Origin: Clostridia bacterium
GTDB lineage: Bacteria > Bacillota_A > Clostridia > Oscillospirales > CAG-272
Assembly (NCBI GenBank): GCA_017467205.1
Contig: JAFTSQ010000005.1
Span: 62,001 to 126,000, forward strand
DNA length: 64,000 nucleotides
Reading direction: 5' to 3'
The position numbers and the translations under genes are program-made. Every line of letters begins with the position of its first letter. The first letter of the stretch is position 1. Below, one piece after another: positions 35,850 through 44,775 of this stretch. The notes under the pieces are model-generated. The model did not search any database. It was not told the origin of the DNA and worked only from the letters and a program-made list of their open reading frames with translations.

Positions 35850-36947
35850 ATGATAAAAAGATACTTTAGTTTAATATGCACCGTAATTATTGCCGTAGCC
35901 CTGACAATCCTTTTGTCAGGCTGCGGCGATGAGGGGCAGAGCATTGACGGTAAGAACGTAGTTACCTTTGAGCTTCAGGGTGGAACTATGGAGCTCAAAA
36001 CCTCAAGCGTTGATACCAAAATAAATTTTGCGTATCATCCCGGCACCTACATTCTTGACCCCGTCACCATTCCCGGTTACAAAATGTTCCGCCAGGACTA
36101 CAATTTCACCGGCTGGTATACTTCGCCTGAATGTAATTCAAATGAAAAATGGGACTTTAGCACTCCGTTTAATACGGAAACGCTCACCCTCTATGCAGGC
36201 TGGAAGAAGGCTATAAAGCATACGTTCACTCTTTACTATGTTGAAGGTGGCGAAGCTACGGCTATCGATTCCTACGAAGTAGAGCCCGGAGCCCAGTTTG
36301 ATGACTGGCGCGGCTATGCGAATAACAGAGATGGTTTTACGCCGCTGGGGTATTATTCCGACGCTGAAATGACTACTGTTTGGGATTCGTCGTTCAAGCA
36401 TCCGGGAGGCGAGACTGACATAGATGTTCCCGTATACGTTGACTATATCGTGGGTACGTGGGAGCTTGTTGATAATTTCCAGGCACTCAAGTCTGCTATA
36501 AAATCAGGTAAAAATGTATATCTTACTACCGACATTGATTGCGGCGGAGAGCTGCTTGTTGATCCGGCTCTTACAACGTCATACGACGGAATTTTCGAGG
36601 GCAACGGATTTTCGGTTAGTAACTTCAAGGTAACAAAATCCGGAGGTTTCCGCCCCAATATCGCTATTTTCAGTACAATCGGTGAGGGTACTGAAATCAG
36701 AAACGTTTCATTCCTATCGGTGAATTACGACCTTACAGAGCTTGGTGATAACGTAAAATCCGTTAAAGCTTCAGCTCTTGCAATTACTTCGCACGGAGCG
36801 AAGATAGAAAATGTTTCCGTAGAGGGAACCGTTAATACAAATTATACGGAGGAGCTCGAAAGAGTAAGCTTTGCCGTATATGAAGAAAATGAAAACGATG
36901 AGGTTGTAAACTTCACCGCAAATATTACTGTTAACAAACAAAATTAA
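35850..36947 (+). CDS. Lipoprotein with InlB-type repeats
   Basis: 365 residues. The signal peptide ends in LLSGC (Cys25). The mature part begins with an InlB/Flg_new type beta-grasp repeat (FTGWYTSPECN to LTLYAGW), then a second, divergent copy (FTLYYVEGGEA to YSDAEMT), and ends with a GLUG-like beta-helix stretch (DGIFEGNGFSVSNFKV, EIRNVSFLSVNYD). ATG 35850 lies 1 nt after the protease stop codon, so the two are coupled. It may bind the protease, the cell wall or a substrate outside the membrane. No enzyme motif was seen. Confidence 0.8.
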   Translation: MIKRYFSLICTVIIAVALTILLSGCGDEGQSIDGKNVVTFELQGGTMELKTSSVDTKINFAYHPGTYILDPVTIPGYKMFRQDYNFTGWYTSPECNSNEKWDFSTPFNTETLTLYAGWKKAIKHTFTLYYVEGGEATAIDSYEVEPGAQFDDWRGYANNRDGFTPLGYYSDAEMTTVWDSSFKHPGGETDIDVPVYVDYIVGTWELVDNFQALKSAIKSGKNVYLTTDIDCGGELLVDPALTTSYDGIFEGNGFSVSNFKVTKSGGFRPNIAIFSTIGEGTEIRNVSFLSVNYDLTELGDNVKSVKASALAITSHGAKIENVSVEGTVNTNYTEELERVSFAVYEENENDEVVNFTANITVNKQN

Positions 36948-36975
36948 AATATGAAAAACAGTTAAAGGAGAAAAA

Positions 36976-39477
36976 ATGAAAACTATTAGAAAGCTTGTAT
37001 CGCTCTTGCTGGCTGCTGTTTTGCTCTTCGGAAGTATGAGCAGCCTTGTGGCGTGTGGCGGTAACGGTCCGGTGATTGACAATGAAACTACACGTCTTGT
37101 CCTCTCAACCTCTGAGCTTGACGGCGTATTTAACCCCTTTTATTCCTCTTCGGCATCTGACAGTTCCGTTGTTGGAATGACTCAGATTGGTATGCTTTCC
37201 TCCGATAAGGACGGAAAGGTTGCATACGGTGAAGATGAGGCTTGCGTAGTTCTTGATTACCAGGCGGAAACTGCGACTGACGGAAGCAAGACCGTATACC
37301 GTTTCGTTCTCAAGAATGATCTTAAGTTCTCAAACGGTTCGCCTCTTACGATGAAGGACGTTCTTTTCAATCTTTACGTATATCTCGACCCTGCTTATTA
37401 CGGCAGCTCTACCATTTACTCTACCGATATTGTAGGTCTTCAGGAATATCGCACTCAGAGCCGTAATGAGAACGAGCAGGATAGCTTCAACGAGCAGTTT
37501 GACGCTCTTGCAAACCAAAGAATCGGAAGCCTTGTTGAGTGCCTCGAGGAAATAACCGACGAAATTTATAAGAACCAGAGTCTTACCGATGAGCAGATGA
37601 TAACAGCTCTTACCGAGCTTGTAGCAGAGCTTGGCGGATCTTACTCTACAGTCGTTGACGACTACAAGCTCGCGAAAAAGTATTTCCGCGAAGAGCTCGA
37701 GAAGGATTACGGATACGCTAAGGGTACCGCAGAGGATATCGTATTTACCGACAAGGACGGCAATAAGGTAACTCTTACCACAGATACCGAGGCGTTCCTT
37801 TACAATGAAGGACTTATCAAGTGGGATGAGGATAACTACAAGTTTATCTACTCTCTTGGTGAGAAGAGCAAGAATTGGTCTGAGGAAGAAGCTGTTAACG
37901 CGCTTTACAACAGCTACGTTCCCAATAAGGTTGACGAGGTAGTTCAGTACTGGGCAACCGCCAACGAGCTTCATACTCATTTTTCGCTTCTTGAAAAGCA
38001 GAAGTACTTTGAAAGCCTTGAAGACGAGGACAGAATTACCAGCGTTTCCGGAATTAAATATGCCAATAAGGATGCCTCCGTTGTTGTTAACGGTGTAACC
38101 TATGAAAAGCCTGTTCTTGACGATAACGGTGCGGTAGTTTCCGGAAATGAGGTCCTTGAGATAACCATCAACAAGGTTGACCCTAAGGCTATTTGGAACT
38201 TCGCGTTCACCGTTGCTCCTATGTACTACTACTCGAACGCAGAGCAGATTGAAGCTTTCAACTACGTAGACAAATTCGGCGTTGAGTTCGGTAGCATTGA
38301 ATTCCAGGACAACTCTATTAAGAATCCCGACAAGATTGGTGTTCCCGTAGGCGCAGGTCCTTATAAAGCAACCACACGTAGCGGCGACTCCTCTAATGTT
38401 ACGGCAGGTACTTTTAAGGCAGATAACGTTGTTTACTTTGAACGTAACGAACACTTTATGTTCGACGTTAAGATTAAGTACGTTAACTATCAGGTTGTTT
38501 CTACAAACCTTATGCTTGATGCGCTTTACTCCGGTGATGTTCATATGGTTGAGCCCGCTTGTAAGCAGGAGAATATCGACTCAATAAGCGCGAGAAAGAA
38601 TGATGGCTTTGCATACACTCCCGTTATGACAAACGGTTATGGTTATATCGGCATCAATGCAGAGAAGATTCCCTCTCTTGCGGTAAGACGCGCAATTATG
38701 CACGCTGTAAATACGCAGTATGCGGTTGACTACTATTTTGGATACTCAAAGGCAATTACCCGTCCTATGACCAAGGCATCCTGGGCATATCCCGATGAGG
38801 TTGATGCTCTCGGTCAGTATTACAAGTTTGACGATACCGGAGCTACCAGCGAGCAGCTTCTTATAGACGCGGGATTCTCGAAGAATGCCAAGGGTGTATA
38901 TCAGAAGGACGGTCATACCTGCAAGTACGTATTCACTATCGCAGGTGACACCACCGACCACCCCGCATACGCATCTCTTAAGAGAGCGGCTGAAATTTTG
39001 AATGAGCACGGCTTTGATATTGAAGTTAAAACCGATATCAACGCTCTCAAAAAGCTTAACAACGGCGACCTTACCGTTTGGGCAGCAGCTTGGGACGCAG
39101 GCGTTGACCCCGATATGTATCAGGTTTACCACATCGACTCCACAGCAGGCTCTACTGCAAACTGGGGTTATCGTGCAATCAAGAAGAATGCAGGCGGAAA
39201 GTATGATACTGAGCTTGCGCTTGTTAAGGAGCTTTCCGACATAATCGATAAGGCAAGAGAAACTATTGTACAGTCTCAGCGTGAAGCTTATTATAAAGAC
39301 GCTCTTGACATCGTAATGGAGCTCGCTGTTGAGCTTCCCACCTATCAGAGAAGTGACCTCTTTGCTTACAACTCCAACATTATTGACGTAAATTCGCTTA
39401 CTCCCGCATCCGAGCTTACTCCCTACAACGGACCTATGAGCCGTATTTGGGAGGTCAGCCTTAAAGAAACAAAATAA
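36976..39477 (+). CDS. oppA: Oligopeptide-binding lipoprotein of an Opp ABC transporter, enlarged
   Basis: 833 residues, against about 530-600 for usual SBP_bac_5 proteins. Lipobox LVAC (Cys27). Family segments are LKFSNGSPLTMKDVLFNL, VPVGAGPYKAT, and GYGYIGINAEKIPSLAVRRAIMHAVN. A lineage-specific insertion of about 200 residues lies between residues about 155 and 392, highly charged and mostly helical. The protein should capture peptides outside and pass them to OppBC. RBS AAAGGAG. Confidence 0.88.
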   Translation: MKTIRKLVSLLLAAVLLFGSMSSLVACGGNGPVIDNETTRLVLSTSELDGVFNPFYSSSASDSSVVGMTQIGMLSSDKDGKVAYGEDEACVVLDYQAETATDGSKTVYRFVLKNDLKFSNGSPLTMKDVLFNLYVYLDPAYYGSSTIYSTDIVGLQEYRTQSRNENEQDSFNEQFDALANQRIGSLVECLEEITDEIYKNQSLTDEQMITALTELVAELGGSYSTVVDDYKLAKKYFREELEKDYGYAKGTAEDIVFTDKDGNKVTLTTDTEAFLYNEGLIKWDEDNYKFIYSLGEKSKNWSEEEAVNALYNSYVPNKVDEVVQYWATANELHTHFSLLEKQKYFESLEDEDRITSVSGIKYANKDASVVVNGVTYEKPVLDDNGAVVSGNEVLEITINKVDPKAIWNFAFTVAPMYYYSNAEQIEAFNYVDKFGVEFGSIEFQDNSIKNPDKIGVPVGAGPYKATTRSGDSSNVTAGTFKADNVVYFERNEHFMFDVKIKYVNYQVVSTNLMLDALYSGDVHMVEPACKQENIDSISARKNDGFAYTPVMTNGYGYIGINAEKIPSLAVRRAIMHAVNTQYAVDYYFGYSKAITRPMTKASWAYPDEVDALGQYYKFDDTGATSEQLLIDAGFSKNAKGVYQKDGHTCKYVFTIAGDTTDHPAYASLKRAAEILNEHGFDIEVKTDINALKKLNNGDLTVWAAAWDAGVDPDMYQVYHIDSTAGSTANWGYRAIKKNAGGKYDTELALVKELSDIIDKARETIVQSQREAYYKDALDIVMELAVELPTYQRSDLFAYNSNIIDVNSLTPASELTPYNGPMSRIWEVSLKETK

Positions 39478-39504
39478 TTAAGCAGGATACGAGGGCAATT
39501 AGAA

Positions 39505-40812
39505 ATGTTTAAATATATACTGAAAAGACTTGGTCTTTCGGTAATCGTTTTGCTTGGTGTTTCTGTTATAATATATTTCCTTGTAAGACTTATGCCGACG
39601 AATTATCTTGAAAATAAGTTTTCGGCGCAAATACAGCAGGGAACTATAACTCTTGATCAGCTTGACGAGTTCCAGAAAAGATACGGTCTTTATATGCCCG
39701 AAGCTTACCTATCCGTAAATCTTGACGGATACGGAACCTTTGAAAAAGATGCAAAGGTAAAGAAGTACGAGGATGTCAAAAACGAACTTATTTCTTATAT
39801 TGATTTTTATTCGGGCAGATATGAAGGTAAAAAAGACACTATTCTTGAATTAAACAAGGAAGGAACCTACCGTATCCTCGACGAGAGCGAGGATACGGTG
39901 AGGGAACTTGAAAAGGGAATGTTTACGGCGACGCTTGATTCATTTACCTTTTCTAAATCCGGAACGGAAGATGCGACGGTCGCTGTTACGTACAAAACTG
40001 CAAATGCGTGGAATAAATTTGTTGCGGTTATCGGTGGATATTTTTCCTGGCTTGGAAATATGCTCAGAGGCGATCTTGGCGACTCCTTCCTTTACCAGCA
40101 GCCCGTTGGCACGGTTATCGCAGATCACATGTGGGTATCCTTCCTGATTTCACTTGTGGCGCTCATATTCCAGTTCGCCATAGCTATACCGCTTGGTATA
40201 GTAAGTGCAACACGTCAGTATTCTATCGTTGACTATTCTGTAACTGTTATTACGATGATCGGTATATCTCTCCCGTCGTTCTTCTTTGCCGCGCTTCTTA
40301 TTAAGGTATTTTCAAGCTGGCTTGGTTGGTTCCCTGCGTCGGGACTTGTAAGTGCCGGTGGAAGCAGTGAGGGATTTGCATATGTTCTTGATATGCTTCA
40401 CCATCTTGCGCTTCCTATGCTTGTTCTCGTAGTTCTTTCTATCGGAGGACTTATGAGATACACCAGAACCAATATGCTTGAGGTACTTAATTCCGATTAC
40501 ATACGCACGGCACGCTCCAAGGGCCTTTCCGAAAAGAAGGTCATATACGTTCACGCGTTCCGCAATACTATGATACCTCTTATGACGCTTCTTGCCGGTA
40601 TTCTTCCGTCGCTTTTCGGTGGTGCGATGATAACCGAGGAGGTATTTGCCATAGACGGTATCGGACGTCTTGCATACAAGGCGCTTCAGCAGGGTGACGT
40701 CCCGTTCATAATGGGATACAATATGTTCCTTGCCGTGCTTACCGTTATAGGTACTCTTCTTTCGGATCTTATGTATGCAGTAGTTGACCCCCGTGTCAAG
40801 CTGTCAAAATAA
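39505..40812 (+). CDS. oppB: Peptide ABC transporter permease (OppB-type) with enlarged outer loop
   Basis: 435 residues, against about 305-340 usually. Membrane segment 1 is at about 8-30 and segment 2 at about 207-235. The extracellular loop between them is about 175 residues instead of about 70, with charged, soluble sequence. The rest is ordinary BPD_transp_1: LGDSFLYQQPV, then the EAA loop YIRTARSKGLSEKKVIYVHA and the C-terminal helices. Confidence 0.88.
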   Translation: MFKYILKRLGLSVIVLLGVSVIIYFLVRLMPTNYLENKFSAQIQQGTITLDQLDEFQKRYGLYMPEAYLSVNLDGYGTFEKDAKVKKYEDVKNELISYIDFYSGRYEGKKDTILELNKEGTYRILDESEDTVRELEKGMFTATLDSFTFSKSGTEDATVAVTYKTANAWNKFVAVIGGYFSWLGNMLRGDLGDSFLYQQPVGTVIADHMWVSFLISLVALIFQFAIAIPLGIVSATRQYSIVDYSVTVITMIGISLPSFFFAALLIKVFSSWLGWFPASGLVSAGGSSEGFAYVLDMLHHLALPMLVLVVLSIGGLMRYTRTNMLEVLNSDYIRTARSKGLSEKKVIYVHAFRNTMIPLMTLLAGILPSLFGGAMITEEVFAIDGIGRLAYKALQQGDVPFIMGYNMFLAVLTVIGTLLSDLMYAVVDPRVKLSK

Positions 40813-40823
40813 CAAGGAGCAAT

Positions 40824-41894
40824 ATGGAGAATAAAATGGACGAAAATAAAATAGTGCTCGATGCCGAAAATAATGAAGAGCTTGGCAAAGAGGAGATACA
40901 CTATAAAGAGATGTCACCCACAAGAATGGTGGTAAGGAGATTTTTCCATTCTCGCCTTTCCTTGTTCGGTGTAATAATGCTTGCTGTATTGTTTATCTTC
41001 TCCTTCGCAGGTCCTCCTGTTATGCACTTGTTCGGCTATCAATGGTCGGAGACTCAAACCGACCTCACAGGTGCAGTTAAACGCGCTACTTTCGAGCTTG
41101 ACGTTAAAACGACGGATGCTCTCGGAAATGAATATCCGGTTATACAGTTTGTTGAGGAAACCGTTGATATAAATTCTTATGCTCCGCTTTCATCATCGCA
41201 CTTTCTTGGCACGGATGAAAAGGGTATGGATGTCTTTATCAGACTTATGTACGGTGGACGTATATCACTGACGCTCGGATTCGTAGTCGTTATTCTTGAA
41301 ACGATTATCGGCATTATTATGGGTGGTATTGCAGGCTATTTCGGCGGCAAGGCTGACCAGATAATAATGAGAATAGTTGATATGTTAAACTGTATTCCCA
41401 CACTTCCGATACTTCTTATCGCATCCGTGGTTATAGATTCGTGGCAGGTCGAAAGTAATCTGCGAATATATTACCTAATGCTGATAATGACGGTGTTTGG
41501 TTGGAGCGGAACCGCCCGTATGGTAAGGGGACAGATACTCTATCTTCGTGAGCAGGAGTATATCGTAGCCTGCGAGGTTATGGGTATACCCACGTGGAGA
41601 AGAATATTCAAGCACCTTGTTCCCAACATTATGCCCCAGCTTATAGTTTCGATGACGCTCGGTCTTGGAAGCATAATCCTTTACGAGTCCACCCTCAGCT
41701 ATCTCGGACTCGGTATACCGCTTCCGTATGCCGCTTGGGGAACGATGATTTCGGCATCTACCGACCCCGTAACGATGGCGTTTTATCCGAACCTTTGGAT
41801 TCCCGCAGGTATCCTTATCGTTATCGCAGTTCTTGCCTTCAACTTCGTTGGTGACGGTTTGCGTGACGCTATGGACCCCAAGTCTAAGAGGTGA
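40824..41894 (+). CDS. oppC: Peptide ABC transporter permease (OppC-type)
   Basis: 356 residues, second membrane subunit. An N-terminal cytoplasmic stretch is followed by a first helix near 50-70, a loop with HFLGTDEKGMDVF, and the EAA loop EYIVACEVMGIPTWRRIFKH. AAGGAG lies 4 nt before ATG 40824; ATG 40836 is a possible alternative. Its stop codon overlaps the region where the OppD gene begins. Confidence 0.88.
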   Translation: MENKMDENKIVLDAENNEELGKEEIHYKEMSPTRMVVRRFFHSRLSLFGVIMLAVLFIFSFAGPPVMHLFGYQWSETQTDLTGAVKRATFELDVKTTDALGNEYPVIQFVEETVDINSYAPLSSSHFLGTDEKGMDVFIRLMYGGRISLTLGFVVVILETIIGIIMGGIAGYFGGKADQIIMRIVDMLNCIPTLPILLIASVVIDSWQVESNLRIYYLMLIMTVFGWSGTARMVRGQILYLREQEYIVACEVMGIPTWRRIFKHLVPNIMPQLIVSMTLGLGSIILYESTLSYLGLGIPLPYAAWGTMISASTDPVTMAFYPNLWIPAGILIVIAVLAFNFVGDGLRDAMDPKSKR

Positions 41895-41899
41895 TGAAA

Positions 41900-43078
41900 A
41901 TGAGTAAGCAAAACAGAAATCCCAATCTCCTCACCTTGAAAGAGAGCCGTGAGATTATAAAGAGCAATCTTCGGGAAATGAAGCGTCTTGAGAAAATCAA
42001 GCGTCAGAAGAAAACCCCGGAGCAGTTCACAACGGTTATGAAATCCAACGATAACGTTCTTGAGATTGAAGATCTTGAAACGTATTTCTACACAGATAAC
42101 GGTGTAGTACGTTCGGTAAATAAAGTATCATTTGACGTTCCCAAGGATTCCATTGTAGGTCTTGTTGGCGAGTCGGGATGCGGAAAGAGCGTAACCAGTC
42201 TTTCCATTATGCAACTTGTTCAGGCTCCGCAAGGACAGGTTGTAGGCGGAGAGATAAGATTCAACTCCGACGAGCTTAAACCCGACGATAACGGTCGCGA
42301 CAGATGCTACGACATAACCAAAATGCCGACCCTTGATATGTGCCGTATCAGAGGTAAGGAAATATCTATGATTTTCCAAGAGCCTATGACCAGCCTTAAC
42401 CCCGTATTTACCGTGGGATATCAGATTGAAGAGGTATTCTACCTTAACAATCCCGAGGCTACCAAGGAGGAGGCAAGGCAGAAGGCGATAGATATGCTGA
42501 CGTTAGTTGGCATTCCTATGCCTGAAACTATGATAAACTACTATCCTCATCAGCTTTCCGGCGGTATGCGCCAGAGAGTTATGATAGCGATAGCTCTTAC
42601 CGGAAATCCCAAGCTCATTATAGCGGACGAGCCTACTACTGCCCTTGACGTTACGATTCAGAGCCAGATACTCAAGCTTCTTAAGCGCGTTCAGGGTGAG
42701 TGCGGTGCATCTATTATGCTTATCACTCACGATCTCGGCGTTGTGGCTGAGATGGCTGATTACGTTGTAGTAATGTACGCCGGTAAGATAGTAGAGAAGG
42801 GAACGGTATACGAGATATTCGATAATCCTATGCACCCGTATACAATAGGAATTCAGAAGGCTAAGCCTTCGCTTGCGTCTGATGCAGGCGAGGAGTTGTA
42901 CAGCATTCCCGGTAACGTACCAAACCCGATTAACATACCCGACGAGTGTCTTTTCAAGGGAAGATGCGGAAAGAGATGCGCGGGTTGTGAGGGTAAGCCT
43001 TATCCTAAGGAAATAAAGATTACAGAAACTCACAGTGTGTTCTGTCATTTATATGACGAGGAAGGGGGAAATAAGTAA
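41900..43078 (+). CDS. oppD: Peptide ABC transporter ATP-binding protein (OppD-type)
   Basis: 392 residues. Walker A GESGCGKS, signature LSGGMRQR, Walker [13 protein letters not shown] and the oligopeptide/dipeptide C-terminal extension with four Cys ([11 protein letters not shown], then a CEG and FCH). It has an unusual basic, helical N-terminal extension of about 40 residues before the ABC fold. The start is uncertain: ATG 41900 has AGAGG at 8-10 nt; GTG 41891 and ATG 41894 overlap the oppC stop codon. Confidence 0.88.
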   Translation: MSKQNRNPNLLTLKESREIIKSNLREMKRLEKIKRQKKTPEQFTTVMKSNDNVLEIEDLETYFYTDNGVVRSVNKVSFDVPKDSIVGLVGESGCGKSVTSLSIMQLVQAPQGQVVGGEIRFNSDELKPDDNGRDRCYDITKMPTLDMCRIRGKEISMIFQEPMTSLNPVFTVGYQIEEVFYLNNPEATKEEARQKAIDMLTLVGIPMPETMINYYPHQLSGGMRQRVMIAIALTGNPKLIIADEPTTALDVTIQSQILKLLKRVQGECGASIMLITHDLGVVAEMADYVVVMYAGKIVEKGTVYEIFDNPMHPYTIGIQKAKPSLASDAGEELYSIPGNVPNPINIPDECLFKGRCGKRCAGCEGKPYPKEIKITETHSVFCHLYDEEGGNK

Positions 43079-44127
43079 TGGACGATAAAGTTGTAAACGT
43101 CTCAGATTCGGACGTTACTACCGCAGAAAAGGATTATATCCTTGAGGTTGACGGTCTCAAGCAGCATTTCCCCATAGCAAAAGACTTTTTTGGAAGACCT
43201 ATTGCATTTCTTCGCGCGGTTGACGGCGTATCATTCAAGCTTGAACGCGGAAAGACGCTCGGTGTTGTTGGTGAATCGGGATGTGGTAAGACCACACTTG
43301 GAAGAACAATTCTTCGACTTTATGACGTAACCGACGGTAACGCAAAGTACACGTCAGTAAACGATGCGGGCGAGAAGACTACATATGATCTTGCTACTAT
43401 TTCGAAGAAAGAGTTTTACAATCTCAGAACTGAATTGCAGCTTGTATTCCAGGATCCGTATTCCTCGCTTCCGCCCAGAATGACGGTTGGTTCTATTATA
43501 GGTGAAGCTGTAAGGGTTCATAAAATAGTGCCTGATTCTGAGGTTAATTCATACGTCAGGAGCGTAATGGAGCGATGCGGACTTCAGCCACATCACTTCG
43601 ATAGGTATCCTCATGAGTTCTCAGGCGGTCAAAGGCAGAGAATTTGTATAGCAAGAGCCCTTGCTGTAAAGCCCAAGCTTGTTATTTGCGACGAGCCGGT
43701 ATCGGCACTCGACGTTTCTATTCAGGCGCAGATAATAAACCTTCTCAAGAAGCTTCAGCGTGAAGAGGGTATGTCTTATATGTTTATATCTCACGACCTT
43801 TCTGTTGTTAAGTACATTTCGGACGATATCGCGGTAATGTACCTCGGAAATATCGTTGAGATGGGAACGGCAAAAGAGATATGTACAAATCCCAAGCACC
43901 CCTACACTCAGGCACTCTTTTCTGCAGCGCCGGTAGCTAATCCTCATGCCAAGAGCGACCCCGTTGCGCTTGAGGGTGAACTTCCCAGCCCTGCAAATCC
44001 CCCAAAGGGATGCAAGTTCCATACCAGATGCAAGTATTGCACTGACAAGTGCCGCGAGATGCCACCGGAAACCGTTGACATAGGTGGCGGTCATTTCGTT
44101 GCGTGCCATTATGCAACAGATCAGTGA
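43078..44127 (+). CDS. oppF: Peptide ABC transporter ATP-binding protein (OppF-type)
   Basis: 349 residues. Walker A GESGCGKTT, signature FSGGQRQR, Walker B LVICDEPVSALD, and a C-terminal Cys-rich extension (CKFHTRCKYC). The ATG overlaps the last base of the oppD stop codon with GGAAGGGGG upstream, so it is coupled. OppD and OppF should form the heterodimeric motor. Confidence 0.9.
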   Translation: MDDKVVNVSDSDVTTAEKDYILEVDGLKQHFPIAKDFFGRPIAFLRAVDGVSFKLERGKTLGVVGESGCGKTTLGRTILRLYDVTDGNAKYTSVNDAGEKTTYDLATISKKEFYNLRTELQLVFQDPYSSLPPRMTVGSIIGEAVRVHKIVPDSEVNSYVRSVMERCGLQPHHFDRYPHEFSGGQRQRICIARALAVKPKLVICDEPVSALDVSIQAQIINLLKKLQREEGMSYMFISHDLSVVKYISDDIAVMYLGNIVEMGTAKEICTNPKHPYTQALFSAAPVANPHAKSDPVALEGELPSPANPPKGCKFHTRCKYCTDKCREMPPETVDIGGGHFVACHYATDQ

Positions 44128-44131
44128 AGAA

Positions 44132-44386
44132 ATGAAAAAGAAAAAAAGAAAAACCGTTTATCTTGAGGATAAGGGTGAAACTATATACTCTATGGCTTCT
44201 CTTTATGGCAGAACGCCGGAGGAGCAGGAGGAGTATGACAAAAAGCGGAAGAATCGCACAAATGCAACGGCAAAAGAGCGGTGGGCAATGATAAAGGCGG
44301 CTTTTGCCGTTTATGGTCCGTTGCTTCTTATGGTTGTTGGATCATTCAGTCTTGCGGCTCTGTTTATGTATTTTTTCCTCAAGTAG
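44132..44386 (+). CDS. Small single-pass membrane protein after oppF
   Basis: 84 residues from ATG 44132, 4 nt after the oppF stop codon; ATG 44111 inside oppF is an alternative start. A basic N-terminus and a charged middle with TPEEQEEYDKKRKNR are followed by a single C-terminal membrane helix (about residues 56-80). No known family recognised. The position suggests an accessory subunit of the transporter, but this is only context. Confidence 0.6.
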   Translation: MKKKKRKTVYLEDKGETIYSMASLYGRTPEEQEEYDKKRKNRTNATAKERWAMIKAAFAVYGPLLLMVVGSFSLAALFMYFFLK

Positions 44387-44460
44387 AGGTATGTTTTCAA
44401 ACATTTCTAAAGCTCCAACGAAAAAGCAAATTTGCAGCAATTAAATTGCATAAAAATCAA

Positions 44461-44498
44461 GAGGGTAGCTCAAGTTGCAAAAAACTTGAGCTACCCTC
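44461..44498. terminator. Strong inverted repeat between convergent operons
   Basis: A perfect 16 bp stem with a 6-nt loop. The T-rich side (TTGATTTTTATG) faces the minus strand, so it would best stop the large minus-strand operon, but it also lies at the end of the Opp operon. Confidence 0.65.
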
Positions 44499-44520
44499 AA
44501 ATACGTTAGGGGATAGGGGG

Positions 44521-44583
44521 ATTTGGAGCGAAAATCTTCGTTCTTCGAGGCGTGAGGCATACAAAAGTATGTCGAGCCTCGAA
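44521..44583. repeat. Structured intergenic element related to 15004-15143
   Basis: ATTTGGAGCGAAAATCTTCG (44521-44540) is similar to TTTTGGCGCAAATCTCCG at 15013-15030. It is followed by a hairpin whose tip CATAC-AAAA-GTATG (44558-44571) matches the CGTAC-CCTC-GTACG tip there. The remaining sequence from 44584 to 44775 holds a short hairpin at 44652-44673 and no gene. Confidence 0.5.
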
Positions 44584-44775
44584 AACGGAGATAGAAAATG
44601 ACTCTAATTTGATGGAGAAATTCGTAGAATTTCAACCATATACAATATTTTCAGCTCATTTGTCAAAAAATGAGTTCTTTGCTTGATTTTTGTCATTTTC
44701 GCTTGCGCCCAAATGCGCCAGCCCCTTTTTATTTTTTTGGTTATTTTAATGCAAGCCGCATAATTAAATCAGGCG

